In this document: positions 32,550-40,652 of the stretch, piece after piece | How positions within the stretch are numbered: the stretch's first letter is position 1 | Layout of the letters: every line of letters starts with the position of its first letter | Assembly (NCBI GenBank): GCA_031551725.1 | Contig: JAVBNF010000008.1 | Location: 1 to 46,156 of the forward strand | DNA length: 46,156 nt | Direction: 5' to 3' | Source of the DNA: JAVBNF01 sp031551725 | GTDB lineage: Bacteria > Bacteroidota > Bacteroidia > Bacteroidales > P3 | Program-made: the position numbers and the translations under genes | The notes under the pieces: model-generated | Databases searched by the model: none | What the model saw: the letters and a program-made list of their open reading frames with translations, nothing else | Told to the model about the DNA's origin: nothing

Positions 32550-33923
32550 TTACAAGCGTTCCAATTCAACAGTGAAGTGGCGCATCAACGGAGCTTCTTT
32601 CACGATTTTTACACCACGTGTGATTTGTTCTCTACGGTCGTAAACATTTTTCAACGCAGCAGCGATAACGTCCATGTGGTTGTTCGTGTACGTACGGCGC
32701 GGGATGCACAAGCGCAACAAATCCAATCCGCCAAAACGGTTTTCGCGGGTGATAGGATCGCGGTCGGCCAACAAATAACCGATTTCGCAAGCACGGATAC
32801 CGGCTTCCAAATACAATTCGATGGTTAATGTTTGAGCAGGGAATTCTTCTTTTGGAATGCTGGTCAACACTTTCGATACATCCACGAAAATAGCGTGTCC
32901 GCCGGCAGGACGTTGGTAAGGAATACCATATTCATCCAATTTTGCGCCGAGATATTCAACTTGTTTGATACGTGTTTGAAGAAAATCAAATTCCGTACTT
33001 TCATCCAAACCTTGCGACAAAGCGGCCATATCACGACCGGCCATACCGCCGTAAGTCAAATAACCTTCGAAAGGAATACAGAATTGTTTTGCGCCTTCGT
33101 ACCAGTCTTCGCGACGGGTAGCGATAAATCCGCCGATATTCACGATACCGTCTTTTTTCGCACTCATGGTCATGCCGTCGGCCAAAGAGAACATTTCTTT
33201 TACAATTTCTTTGATGGTTTTGTTTTCGTAGCCTTTTTCACGTGTTTTGATGAAGTATGCGTTTTCTGCGAAGCGGGCAGAGTCGAACAATACCGGTTTG
33301 TTGTATTTATCGGCAATTGCGCGAACGTCTTTCATGTTTTGCATAGAAACAGGTTGTCCGCCGGCAGTGTTATTGGTAATTGTAACAAGCACAAACGGAA
33401 TTTTATCTGCATTTTCAGCTAAAACTTTTTCAAGTTTTGCAGTGTCGATGCTTCCTTTGAAAGGCAATTCGAGTTGAGTGTCTTTTGCTTCGGCAATTGT
33501 AACGTCGTAAGCAATAGCTTTACGGAATTCGATATGACCTTTAGTGGTATCGAAGTGAGAGTTTCCGGGGATAATATCTCCTGCTTTGATAAGAGCGGAA
33601 AACAACACGTTTTCGGCAGCGCGGCCTTGGTGAGTGGGGATCAAATAATCAAATCCTGTAAGTTGTTGGATGCGGTCTTTTAATTTGAAGAACGAGCGGG
33701 CGCCTGCGTAGCTTTCGTCGCCGGTCATGATTTCTGCCCATTGTTTATCACTCATCGCACCTGTACCGGAGTCGGTCAAAAGGTCGATATACACATGTTC
33801 TGCTTTAAGTTGAAACACGTTGTTTTTAGCTTCTTTGATCCATTGTTCACGCTCTGCACGTGTGCTCATGCGGAGGGTTTCAACCATTTTGATCTTATAC
33901 GATTCTGCGAAAGGAAGTTCCAT
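32550..33923 (-). CDS. tnaA: Tryptophanase
   Basis: PLP-dependent beta-eliminating lyase of 457 aa that splits tryptophan to indole, pyruvate and ammonia. Family blocks are YIDLLTDSGTGAMSDKQWA, IPTHQGRAAENVLF, VLFDSARFAENAYFIK and MTMSAKKDG, where Lys257 is the probable PLP lysine. The segment GIRACEIGYLLADRDP follows tryptophanase (VEIG) rather than tyrosine phenol-lyase, which has an arginine-containing MERG there. A 21-codon reading frame lies upstream and may be a leader. The nitrilase gene downstream is separated by a palindromic repeat. Confidence 0.95.
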   Translation of the reverse strand: MELPFAESYKIKMVETLRMSTRAEREQWIKEAKNNVFQLKAEHVYIDLLTDSGTGAMSDKQWAEIMTGDESYAGARSFFKLKDRIQQLTGFDYLIPTHQGRAAENVLFSALIKAGDIIPGNSHFDTTKGHIEFRKAIAYDVTIAEAKDTQLELPFKGSIDTAKLEKVLAENADKIPFVLVTITNNTAGGQPVSMQNMKDVRAIADKYNKPVLFDSARFAENAYFIKTREKGYENKTIKEIVKEMFSLADGMTMSAKKDGIVNIGGFIATRREDWYEGAKQFCIPFEGYLTYGGMAGRDMAALSQGLDESTEFDFLQTRIKQVEYLGAKLDEYGIPYQRPAGGHAIFVDVSKVLTSIPKEEFPAQTLTIELYLEAGIRACEIGYLLADRDPITRENRFGGLDLLRLCIPRRTYTNNHMDVIAAALKNVYDRREQITRGVKIVKEAPLMRHFTVELERL

Positions 33924-34344
33924 AGTAATTGTTAATTATAAATTGTTAATTATTAATGATTTTTTTTGATAATGATGGATGAAAATGGGTTTAGATGCTT
34001 ATGCAAAAATGAGGGCTAATTATTAGTTAAATTGTTAAATAGAGGCGAAGCTCATTAACAATTTATAATTAATAATTAACAATTGAAGAAGCGGTCGCGT
34101 TCTTTCACGTTGATGTAGTTTGTAAAAGTAAGATTTTGCATATTCAAAAACTTTATTTTGCAATATTAAGAAAAATTTTTGAATTAAAGGGTGTTTTTGT
34201 GAAAAAAAAGTGTGAAAAGTTACTTTTTATTTTACAAATTCGAAAATTATTTTTTTTGTTCAGAAACTGTTTAAATTTTTGACAGGATGAACAGGATTTT
34301 TGTTTAATTTTTTAACCAGTTTCTCACTTTTCATTTTGTGGATT
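33924..34344. other. Non-coding gap upstream of tnaA with inverted A/T repeats
   Basis: The gap of about 420 bp up to the hip operators holds an A/T-rich inverted repeat (33927-33958 with 34053-34085, AATTGTTAATTAT-type units), a 21-codon minus-strand frame (34076-34141) and a fragment of the GACAGGAT repeat (34281-34299). I see no RNA gene and no clear tnaA promoter. Confidence 0.6.
34076..34141 (-). CDS. Possible 21-codon leader peptide of tnaA
   Basis: The frame starts with ATG at 34141 and ends TAA at 34076, 152 nt before tnaA; the product ends KERDRFFNC. Its position recalls tnaC of enterobacteria, but it has no tryptophan, which TnaC needs for tryptophan-dependent stalling. It may be a chance frame. 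Confidence 0.2.
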   Translation of the reverse strand: MQNLTFTNYINVKERDRFFNC

Positions 34345-34370
34345 AAATTATACCCGTTCGGGTATAATTT
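34345..34370. promoter_or_regulatory. hip operator 1
   Basis: A palindrome with core ATACCCGTTCGGGTAT (34350-34365) inside an extended AAATTA...TAATTT. It is centred 40 bp upstream of operator 2. Confidence 0.75.
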
Positions 34371-34390
34371 AATGGGTTTTTTGATTTTTG

Positions 34391-34404
34391 TACCCGAAAG
34401 GGTA
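34391..34404. promoter_or_regulatory. hip operator 2
   Basis: TACCCGAAAGGGTA, identical to operator 3, placed where the -33 element of the hip promoter would be. Confidence 0.8.
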
Positions 34405-34423
34405 TAAATTCAATATTTTTTTG

Positions 34424-34431
34424 TATATTTG
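34424..34431 (+). promoter_or_regulatory. -7 box of the hip operon
   Basis: TATATTTG directly abuts operator 3, so repressor bound there would cover the -7 box and the start of transcription. Confidence 0.7.
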
Positions 34432-34445
34432 TACCCGAAAGGGTA
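34432..34445. promoter_or_regulatory. hip operator 3
   Basis: TACCCGAAAGGGTA between the -7 box and the hipB-like start codon. Centres of operators 1, 2 and 3 are 40 and 41 bp apart, close to four helical turns, which would put repressor dimers on one face. Confidence 0.8.
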
Positions 34446-34450
34446 TAAAT

Positions 34451-34663
34451 ATGAAAGAAAACGCATTGTCGACGTTTGTTAAAGACAACCGGAAGAAAGC
34501 CGGATTAACGCAAGTTGAACTTGCCGAAAAAGCGGGTGTGGGCCTTCGCTTTGTGAGGGAATTGGAACGTGGAAAAACATCGTTGCGAATAGATAAAGTG
34601 AATTTGGTGTTGAATTTATTCGGAAGCGAATTAGGTACGGTTCCGATGGATAGAACTGTTTAA
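34451..34663 (+). CDS. hipB: HipB-like Xre-family antitoxin/repressor
   Basis: The 70-aa protein is one helix-turn-helix domain (NRKKAGLTQVELAEKAGVGLRFVRELERGKTSLRIDKVNLVLNLFG), typical of HipB-like repressors that pair with HipA kinases. The start at 34451 comes right after operator 3; a longer frame from 34388 would run through two operators and the -7 box. It is followed after 14 bp by the HipS-like gene. Confidence 0.92.
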   Translation: MKENALSTFVKDNRKKAGLTQVELAEKAGVGLRFVRELERGKTSLRIDKVNLVLNLFGSELGTVPMDRTV

Positions 34664-34677
34664 TAAAGGGATAAAAG

Positions 34678-34998
34678 ATGAAACAGGCTCATGTGTTTAT
34701 GTACAAACATCTTGCAGGAATATTGACTGAAAACGAAAATGGCTTCATTTTTCAGTATGATCAAAATTATCTATCAATGGAAATAGCAGAACCGATAAGT
34801 TTGACGCTGCCTTTAAGTGAAAAATCGTATGAGAGCAATGTCTTATTTCCTTTTTTCGATGGACTTATTCCCGAAGGTTGGTTATTGGATATTGCTGAAC
34901 AAAATTGGAAAATAAGTGCGAAAGATCGTATGTCGTTGCTGCTGACCTGTTGCAAAGATTGCATAGGAGCAGTGAGTGTTCAAACTGTAATTGAATAA
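34678..34998 (+). CDS. hipS: HipS-like protein (HipA N-terminal subdomain)
   Basis: The 106-aa product matches the small N-terminal subdomain of HipA that is normally fused to the kinase: LAGILTENENGFIFQYDQNYL, then PISLTLPLSEKSYESNVLFPFFDGLIPEGWLL. In the HipBST system of enteropathogenic E. coli this piece is a separate protein, HipS, and is the actual antitoxin of the kinase HipT. The same order, hipB-hipS-hipT, is seen here, with 2 bp to the kinase gene. Confidence 0.88.
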   Translation: MKQAHVFMYKHLAGILTENENGFIFQYDQNYLSMEIAEPISLTLPLSEKSYESNVLFPFFDGLIPEGWLLDIAEQNWKISAKDRMSLLLTCCKDCIGAVSVQTVIE

Positions 34999-35000
34999 CG

Positions 35001-35957
35001 ATGAAAAAAAATAAATGTTTATATTGTTATCAACCGCTGTTGGTGGGACAAAAGGACTTTCATCCGTCTTGTTCAAAAAAGATTTTTGGAACAGAAACAC
35101 CTCCGCTTTTGCCTTATAGAAAGGACGAGATAGAAGCTTTGGCACAAGAGGTGATTCGTTCACATACTGCAGTTACCGGTGTTCAACCTAAATTATCTTT
35201 AGACGTTTCGAAAAAAACAGAACAAGCACCGCAACGTTTTACGATTGTAGGGTTATGGGGAAAATATATTCTAAAACCGCAAACAGAACGTTTTCCACAT
35301 TTACCCGAATTGGAAGATTTAACAATGCATCTGGCTGCTATAGCTAAAATCAAGGTCGTTCCTCATTCACTTATTCGTTTTGTCGATGGCGATTTGTGTT
35401 ATATCACCAAGCGTATTGATAGAGATAAAAAAGGGAATAAAATCCACATGGAAGATATGTGCCAATTGACGGAACGTTTGACGGAATATAAATACAAAGG
35501 TTCTTATGAACAAATCGGAAAAATGTTATTGAAATATTCTGCTGTCCCTCGACTCGATTTGGTGAATTTTTTTGAGCAAGTATTGTTCTGCTACCTCACG
35601 GGAAACGCAGACATGCATTTGAAAAATTTTTCACTTATTAAGCGTTCGACAAATGAATATGTGCTTTCTTCGGCTTATGATATGCTTTCAACCGCATTGG
35701 TAATGCCGGAAGATATGGAAGAATTGGCATTAACGTTAAACGGGAAAAAAAGAAAATTGCTAAAAACCGATTTCGAGGCAGCTTTTCAATCGTTGAATAT
35801 CGAATCGAAAGTTGGACAAAATATTTTTGCAAAGTTCTCAAAAATCATTCCACAATGGTTGATTATGATTGATGATAGTTTTTTGCCTGCAAATATGAAA
35901 GTTGCATATAAAGAACTCATTCAAGAACGAGCAAAAAAAATGCTGGAGAATAGTTGA
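35001..35957 (+). CDS. hipT: HipT-like serine/threonine kinase toxin (HipA C-terminal)
   Basis: The 318-aa product is a HipA-type kinase without the N-terminal subdomain. Visible are GVQPKLSL (Gly-rich loop), the ATP-contact region KYILKPQ, the catalytic loop GNADMHLKN (Asp204, Asn209) and the metal-binding SAYDML (Asp227). HipA-type kinases phosphorylate an aminoacyl-tRNA synthetase (GltX for HipA, TrpS for HipT) and stop growth. An extra N-terminal motif CLYC...FHPSC (Cys6, Cys9, His21, Cys24) looks like a small zinc-binding ribbon. The three genes are tightly packed and under three operators. The target here is not known. Confidence 0.9.
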   Translation: MKKNKCLYCYQPLLVGQKDFHPSCSKKIFGTETPPLLPYRKDEIEALAQEVIRSHTAVTGVQPKLSLDVSKKTEQAPQRFTIVGLWGKYILKPQTERFPHLPELEDLTMHLAAIAKIKVVPHSLIRFVDGDLCYITKRIDRDKKGNKIHMEDMCQLTERLTEYKYKGSYEQIGKMLLKYSAVPRLDLVNFFEQVLFCYLTGNADMHLKNFSLIKRSTNEYVLSSAYDMLSTALVMPEDMEELALTLNGKKRKLLKTDFEAAFQSLNIESKVGQNIFAKFSKIIPQWLIMIDDSFLPANMKVAYKELIQERAKKMLENS

Positions 35958-35976
35958 TTATTATTAGAGAATTTTA

Positions 35977-35984
35977 TAAATTTG
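35977..35984 (+). promoter_or_regulatory. -7 box for the 36021 gene
   Basis: TAAATTTG matches TAnnTTTG, 36 bp before the start codon and 19 bp after the hipT stop. Confidence 0.5.
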
Positions 35985-36020
35985 TGCGGTTAAGAAATAA
36001 TTATCAAAAACATCAAAACC

Positions 36021-36569
36021 ATGAACGAAAATTTACCAATTGGCTCCCGCATTGCCCACGAACGTTACGGCGACGGAACGATTATCGAAAATAATTTAAC
36101 GAATTACGAAGTGTCTTTCGATTTGGGCGGACGTCGCAATATTTTAAAATCGACCGACGAAGCAACTGTTATTTCCGAAGCGCCCGAAACCGATGAGGTT
36201 TCAAACAATCGCCTAACATTAAGTGAAGTGGAGGAAGTGATTACGTACATTCTGGAAAAGTACAACGGCATTTCCGAATATGTACCGCTTGGCGATAAAT
36301 GGAGTGACGGAACGATGATTTTGAAACCCGGAACTTCCGGTTTGCAATCGAAAGAAATTCCTATCGAAACATTTTTTCACAAAATCGTAATGCTTCGCGA
36401 CCGCCTGCGTGTGCTCGAACAGCAAATCAACTCACATCCGAAATTAAACGACGAAGACCGCATAAATCTTCAGCAATACATTACGCGCAGCTACGGAAGT
36501 TTGACAACGTTCAACGTGCTGTTTAAAGATAAAGACGATTATTTTGTGGGAAGCGGCGGAAAAGAATAA
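36021..36569 (+). CDS. Conserved-looking hypothetical protein with an N-terminal Tudor/SH3-like segment
   Basis: The 182-aa product starts with a short beta-rich module (about 5-50: IGSRIAHERYGDGTIIENN and YEVSFDLGGRRNIL) like the Tudor-type RNA-polymerase-binding tails of UvrD/PcrA helicases. After an acidic linker the rest (about 65-180) is helical, with LSEVEEVITYILEKYNG and a coiled-coil-like HKIVMLRDRLRVLEQQI. It has no signal peptide and no enzyme motif I recognise. The gene has its own -7 box and ends directly against the convergent thioredoxin gene. Function unknown. Confidence 0.75.
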   Translation: MNENLPIGSRIAHERYGDGTIIENNLTNYEVSFDLGGRRNILKSTDEATVISEAPETDEVSNNRLTLSEVEEVITYILEKYNGISEYVPLGDKWSDGTMILKPGTSGLQSKEIPIETFFHKIVMLRDRLRVLEQQINSHPKLNDEDRINLQQYITRSYGSLTTFNVLFKDKDDYFVGSGGKE

Positions 36570-37010
36570 TTATTTTCCCAGTAGAATTGTTTCAATCAAC
36601 GACTGATATTCTTCTTTCGATAAAAGTCCGTTGTATGAAATAGACTGACCGTTTTTCGGACAGAATAAAACGGATGGGAGAGGCGTTTCTTCTCCCAAAA
36701 GTCCAAATAATATTGGGCTTTTATCAATGTTTATTTTGTAAACAATGATTTTTCCCTCGTATTCATCCGCCAGTTCTGATAAAATGGGAGAAAGCAAACG
36801 GCAAGGCGCGCACCAATCGGCGTAGAAATCGATAATGCACGGATGTGTTCCTTTATAATTCCATTGGATGGAGTCGTTGTCCAAATCATACACATGCTCT
36901 GCAAACAAAGCCGCATCCAGTAAAACAACGTTTTTACCGTCTTTTTGAGGCGGTGCGGCAATGGCTGCGAAGCAGACGGATAGCAGTATGATTAAAGTAA
37001 AGTGTTTCAA
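36570..37010 (-). CDS. Periplasmic thioredoxin-like protein
   Basis: The 146-aa product has a signal peptide (about 1-19, ending AIAA) and a thioredoxin fold with the active site WCAPC (Cys67 and Cys70) in FYADWCAPCRLLSP. The cis-Pro context is PLPSVLFCP. It should act as a dithiol oxidoreductase in the periplasm, needing a membrane reductant such as a DsbD/CcdA protein, which is not in the window. Its stop codon touches the stop of the convergent gene with no gap. Confidence 0.9.
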   Translation of the reverse strand: MKHFTLIILLSVCFAAIAAPPQKDGKNVVLLDAALFAEHVYDLDNDSIQWNYKGTHPCIIDFYADWCAPCRLLSPILSELADEYEGKIIVYKINIDKSPILFGLLGEETPLPSVLFCPKNGQSISYNGLLSKEEYQSLIETILLGK

Positions 37011-37059
37011 GTTTTGGTTGGTTTCAATTAGAAACTAGGAACTAGAAATCAGAAATAAT

Positions 37060-37875
37060 TTAAATACTTACGTTAAAATCCCTCAACGCATCATTCAACG
37101 ATGTTTTCATGTCCGTTGATTCTTTACGTTTGCCGATGATTAACGCGCATGAAACTGGATATTCGCCTGCCGGAAATTTCTTCATGTAACTTCCCGGAAT
37201 GACCACAGAACGTGCCGGAACATACCCTTTATATTCGACCGGTTCTTTGCCGCTTACGTCGATAATGCGTGTCGACTGCGTAAGCGTAACATTCGCGCCA
37301 AGCACAACCTCCTGTTCCAAACGAACGCCTTCCACAACAATGCTGCGTGAACCGAGAAAGCAGTTGTCTTCGATAATGACAGGACTTGCCTGCAAAGGCT
37401 CTAAAACGCCTCCAATGCCCACTCCACCGCTTAAATGTACGTTTTTACCTACTTGCGCACAGGAGCCAACCGTAGCCCATGTATCGACCATCGTTCCGCT
37501 ATCGACAAAAGCGCCGATGTTTACATACGAAGGCATCAATACAACATTCGGAGCCAAATACGCGCCAAAGCGCGCAGTAGCGGGCGGAACAGCGCGCACT
37601 TTCAAATCTTCGAAATTCTTTTTCAACGGAATTTTATCGAAAAATTCAAAAGGACCGACTTCCATTTTTTGCATTTTTTGTATCGAAAAATACAATAAAA
37701 TGGCCTTTTTTACCCATTCGTTGGTTTGCCATTGATCGTCGATTTTTTCGGCGGCGCGCACCATGCCGTAATCCAAAAGCTGAATCACTTCGCGGATGGT
37801 TTCTTGTACTACTGGTTGGGATAAGCGTTCTTTCTGTTCGAAAAGTTTTTCTATGTTCTTTTTTAATTCTTCCAT
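37060..37875 (-). CDS. dapD: 2,3,4,5-tetrahydropyridine-2,6-dicarboxylate N-succinyltransferase
   Basis: The 271-aa enzyme acts in lysine and diaminopimelate synthesis via the succinylase route. A helical N domain (1-90) precedes a left-handed parallel beta-helix built from hexapeptides (about 105-235: PPATARFGAYLAPNVVLMPSYVNIGAFVDSGTMVDTWATVGSCAQVG). The conserved GGVGIGGVLEP and later PVIIEDNCFLGSRSIVVEG are present. Size and motifs match DapD. It is separated from its neighbours by A/T-rich repeat tracts. Confidence 0.96.
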   Translation of the reverse strand: MEELKKNIEKLFEQKERLSQPVVQETIREVIQLLDYGMVRAAEKIDDQWQTNEWVKKAILLYFSIQKMQKMEVGPFEFFDKIPLKKNFEDLKVRAVPPATARFGAYLAPNVVLMPSYVNIGAFVDSGTMVDTWATVGSCAQVGKNVHLSGGVGIGGVLEPLQASPVIIEDNCFLGSRSIVVEGVRLEQEVVLGANVTLTQSTRIIDVSGKEPVEYKGYVPARSVVIPGSYMKKFPAGEYPVSCALIIGKRKESTDMKTSLNDALRDFNVSI

Positions 37876-37878
37876 GAT

Positions 37879-37972
37879 TAAAAGTTTGAGAAGTTTGAAT
37901 GGTTTGAGAAGTTTGAATGGTTTGATTTGTAACTCAAATCTCCTAAACTCCCTAAACTTTCCAAACTAACGA
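37879..37972. repeat. AAGTTTGAATGG tandem repeat with inverted partner
   Basis: Units AAGTTTGAGAAGTTTGAATGG repeat upstream of dapD, and a C/A-rich inverted partner (CCTAAACTCCCTAAAC) follows. A second tract of the same type lies at 38505-38577, on the other side of the nitroreductase gene. Confidence 0.7.
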
Positions 37973-37978
37973 AGGTTG

Positions 37979-38488
37979 TTACCATTTATCATAATGAATT
38001 CTGTCCGGATGAAAACGTTCCGGTTTGTCTTTTACTTGATCGGTATGTCCTAAGGAGACCATTGAGATCGGGACAATGTTTTCGGGCAATTTGAAAATCT
38101 CCCGCACGCCGTCCATACGCCCTTCATTTGGATAAATGCCCAACCAGCAGGCTCCAAGTTTCATGCCATGTGCACAAGTGAGGATGTTCATTGTTGCATT
38201 TGCACCGTCGAGATATAAATAACCGGGATTATCTGTCAGCGTTTTATCTCCGCATATCAAAATAGCAACCGATGCATATTTTAGCATACTTGCATATTGA
38301 TGTACTGCCATAATTTGATCCAATACTTTGCGATCACGAATGCAGATAAAATGCCAGGGCTGGAAATTCTTTGCACTCGGCGCATACATGGCAGCCGTAA
38401 GTAATTTGATTAGTTCTTCGTCTGTTACCTGCTCGTCTGTGTATTTGCGGATACTGCGGCGAGAGGTTAAAAATTCTAATATGTCCAT
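37979..38488 (-). CDS. Nitroreductase-family FMN enzyme
   Basis: The 169-aa product has the family N terminus SRRSIRKYTDEQVTDEELIKLL and MYAPSAKNFQPWHFI (FMN phosphate and ring contacts), and a C-terminal MVSLGHTDQVKDKPERF. These small oxidoreductases reduce nitro compounds, quinones or flavins with NAD(P)H. The true substrate cannot be told. It is flanked on both sides by similar repeat tracts. Confidence 0.9.
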   Translation of the reverse strand: MDILEFLTSRRSIRKYTDEQVTDEELIKLLTAAMYAPSAKNFQPWHFICIRDRKVLDQIMAVHQYASMLKYASVAILICGDKTLTDNPGYLYLDGANATMNILTCAHGMKLGACWLGIYPNEGRMDGVREIFKLPENIVPISMVSLGHTDQVKDKPERFHPDRIHYDKW

Positions 38489-38504
38489 TTATTCGAGTTT
38501 TTTA

Positions 38505-38577
38505 TTTTTGGTTGAATGGTTTGAATGGTTTGTTCCTAAACTTATCAAACCTCTCAAACTATTCAAACTTCTTAAAC
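38505..38577. repeat. GAATGGTTTGAATGGTTTG tandem repeat with inverted partner
   Basis: Tandem GAATGGTTT units are followed by an inverted arm (CAAACCTCTCAAACTATTCAAAC). It is the partner of the tract at 37879-37972, and the pair flanks the nitroreductase gene. Confidence 0.65.
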
Positions 38578-38578
38578 C

Positions 38579-39862
38579 TTATTTTCCTTGACTAATCCAA
38601 TATTCCGGATTCATTTTTGTTGTGCCTTTCCAAATTTGGAATTGCAGTTCCGTTTTATCGTCATCGGTTGCGATGCGGCCAAGCATTTGTTTAGTCGAAA
38701 TTTTCTGTCCTTGACTAACATTGACAGAACTTAAATTGGAATATACCGTTAAATAATCTCCATGACGTACAATAATCGCTTTTGTTTCTTTCGGAGTGGT
38801 GAAAATCCGAGATACAACACCATCAAAAACCGCACGGGCATTTGCTCCGTTATTAGTCATAATATCTACACCGAAATTGTTAACCATTACACCTTTTAAT
38901 GCCGGGTGCTCATGTTCTCCGAAACGTCCCGAAATCACACCGCGTTCTGTTGGCCAAGGGAGTTTTCCTTTGTTGTTGCCGAAATTGTCGGATAATTTTT
39001 GTTCTTCCGGTGTAAGTGCAAACGTTGTTGTTTTTGAAGGAGTTGTTGGTTTTGTTGTTGGCGTTTTTCCTTCTGCTGCTTCTTGTTTGCGGCGCGCTTC
39101 TTCACGTTTACGTGCTTCCTCTTGCGCTTTACGGATTTCTTCGTCGATAATCTTTTGAATCATCGATTGCAATTTTTGCGATTCTTTTTCCTTTTTTTGA
39201 ATAGTCGAACGTAAATCTTTTTCTTTTTTCTTAAGCGAATTGACTAATTCGTTTTTGTTTTTTTCTTCTGCAGAAAGTTGTTGTTTTTCTTTTTCTTCGC
39301 TTTTTAGCAATTTGCTTTTGGACTGTTTGGTTGTAACCAATGTTTGTTTGGTTTGCTCCAATTGTATTTCTTTGTTTTCAATCAATCTGACTTGATTTTT
39401 GCGATAAGCGCTATATTGTTCAAAATATTTGATGCGGCGGAATGCTTGATTAAAATCATCGGAAGAGAAAATAAATGTCAAACGGTCATATTGACTGCGA
39501 TTTCTGAATGAAGCCTGTACAATTTTTGCATATTCGGCTTTCAAACTCTTGATCTCACTGTTAAGGCGTATAATGGTTGCTTCTGTCGTGTTGATATCAT
39601 TGTTAACAGCTGAAATTTCACGGTTGATGGTCGTAATAAGTTTTTCTCTCTTGGTGATTTGATCTTTTAAAATAATCAATTGTTTTTCGGAAACGTTTTT
39701 GTCTTTTTGGGTTTGTTGAAGCAGTTTCTTATTATACTGGATTTCTTCTTCCAATTTCTTTTTATTTTGTTCCAAAGTCTTCCTGTTTTGTGCGTACAGT
39801 GAAGATGGAGCAAATAAATTTGCAACTAAAAAAATGAAAATAATAGCACTAAAACGTTTCAT
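38579..39862 (-). CDS. EnvC-like murein hydrolase activator (coiled coil plus degenerate LytM/M23)
   Basis: The 427-aa product has a signal peptide (ending LYAQ) and a long coiled coil (about 25-260, many Gln/Lys/Glu heptads). A low-complexity Lys/Thr/Pro linker follows, then a C-terminal M23 fold. The metal ligands are lost: the HxxxD position reads NFGVD and the HxH position reads ELQF. This is as in EnvC, which activates amidases rather than cutting peptidoglycan itself. The start at 39862 gives the signal peptide directly; a longer frame from 39892 would overlap the DUF4292 gene. It is third in the TPR-DUF4292-EnvC row. Confidence 0.9.
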   Translation of the reverse strand: MKRFSAIIFIFLVANLFAPSSLYAQNRKTLEQNKKKLEEEIQYNKKLLQQTQKDKNVSEKQLIILKDQITKREKLITTINREISAVNNDINTTEATIIRLNSEIKSLKAEYAKIVQASFRNRSQYDRLTFIFSSDDFNQAFRRIKYFEQYSAYRKNQVRLIENKEIQLEQTKQTLVTTKQSKSKLLKSEEKEKQQLSAEEKNKNELVNSLKKKEKDLRSTIQKKEKESQKLQSMIQKIIDEEIRKAQEEARKREEARRKQEAAEGKTPTTKPTTPSKTTTFALTPEEQKLSDNFGNNKGKLPWPTERGVISGRFGEHEHPALKGVMVNNFGVDIMTNNGANARAVFDGVVSRIFTTPKETKAIIVRHGDYLTVYSNLSSVNVSQGQKISTKQMLGRIATDDDKTELQFQIWKGTTKMNPEYWISQGK

Positions 39863-39872
39863 AAAATGGAGC

Positions 39873-40652
39873 TTATTTTTGCTTGAAACCATCGGTATTA
39901 AAAGGGAACGATTGGGTTTGGTTGAATGTTAATTTATTAAAATTAATTTTTATCGACACTTTTTCCGGATTATCCGATTCTACATTTACCTCAAAAGGGA
40001 TCATTTGCCCGTCAATGTTAGTGAAATTATCGTATTTGATTTTTAAATTCCGCGATTGGAAATCGATAATCTGAATTTCTTTTAATTTGAAAATTTCGAT
40101 AGCAATGAGCATCGAAAGCGCCTGAATGGGCGGGTCTGGTACTTGTCGAATTGTAAAATATTTTCCATCATTTTCGATGTTGAAACGTTCTTTTTCATAC
40201 TTGATAAAATTATCGCCTAACAATATTTTCTGAATGCTTGAAAAATCAGCCAATCCGCCGGTATAATCGTTCAGGAAACGGATGTTGCGTTTCAGAACTG
40301 TTTTATCCAAACGATTTAAAATAAATACGGAATCTTTGGTGATAAGCACGCGTGCAAATTCAATGCTTAATTTGTTTACACTTACCCATATCAAGCTGTC
40401 GCGCAAAATCCGCAGTTGTCCGTTGGCCGAATTGGAATTGTCGTCGAGTTTTAATTGAATCGAAAAATTGGCACTTAAATTATCGTAAGCTAAATTATGT
40501 TCGTTTGTTTGCTCAAAAACTTCCGATTTCAACATCACACTCGAAACTTCCGCTTCGGGAATGGGCGCTGTCAGTTGTTTTGTCGATTTACACGCGCTTG
40601 CCGAAAGAATCAGTGCAATTCCGGCAATTATATATTTTGATTTCAACATCAT
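39873..40652 (-). CDS. DUF4292 lipoprotein
   Basis: The 259-aa product has a lipoprotein signal ending in the lipobox SASAC|K. The body (NLSANFSIQLKLDDNSNSANGQLRILRDSLIWVSV and the later LKIKYDNFTNIDGQMIPFEVNV) matches the DUF4292 pattern, a LolA/LolB-like half-barrel fold. Such proteins may carry lipids or lipoproteins at the outer membrane; this is family inference. Its start overlaps the TPR gene stop by one base (TAATG). Confidence 0.86.
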   Translation of the reverse strand: MMLKSKYIIAGIALILSASACKSTKQLTAPIPEAEVSSVMLKSEVFEQTNEHNLAYDNLSANFSIQLKLDDNSNSANGQLRILRDSLIWVSVNKLSIEFARVLITKDSVFILNRLDKTVLKRNIRFLNDYTGGLADFSSIQKILLGDNFIKYEKERFNIENDGKYFTIRQVPDPPIQALSMLIAIEIFKLKEIQIIDFQSRNLKIKYDNFTNIDGQMIPFEVNVESDNPEKVSIKINFNKLTFNQTQSFPFNTDGFKQK

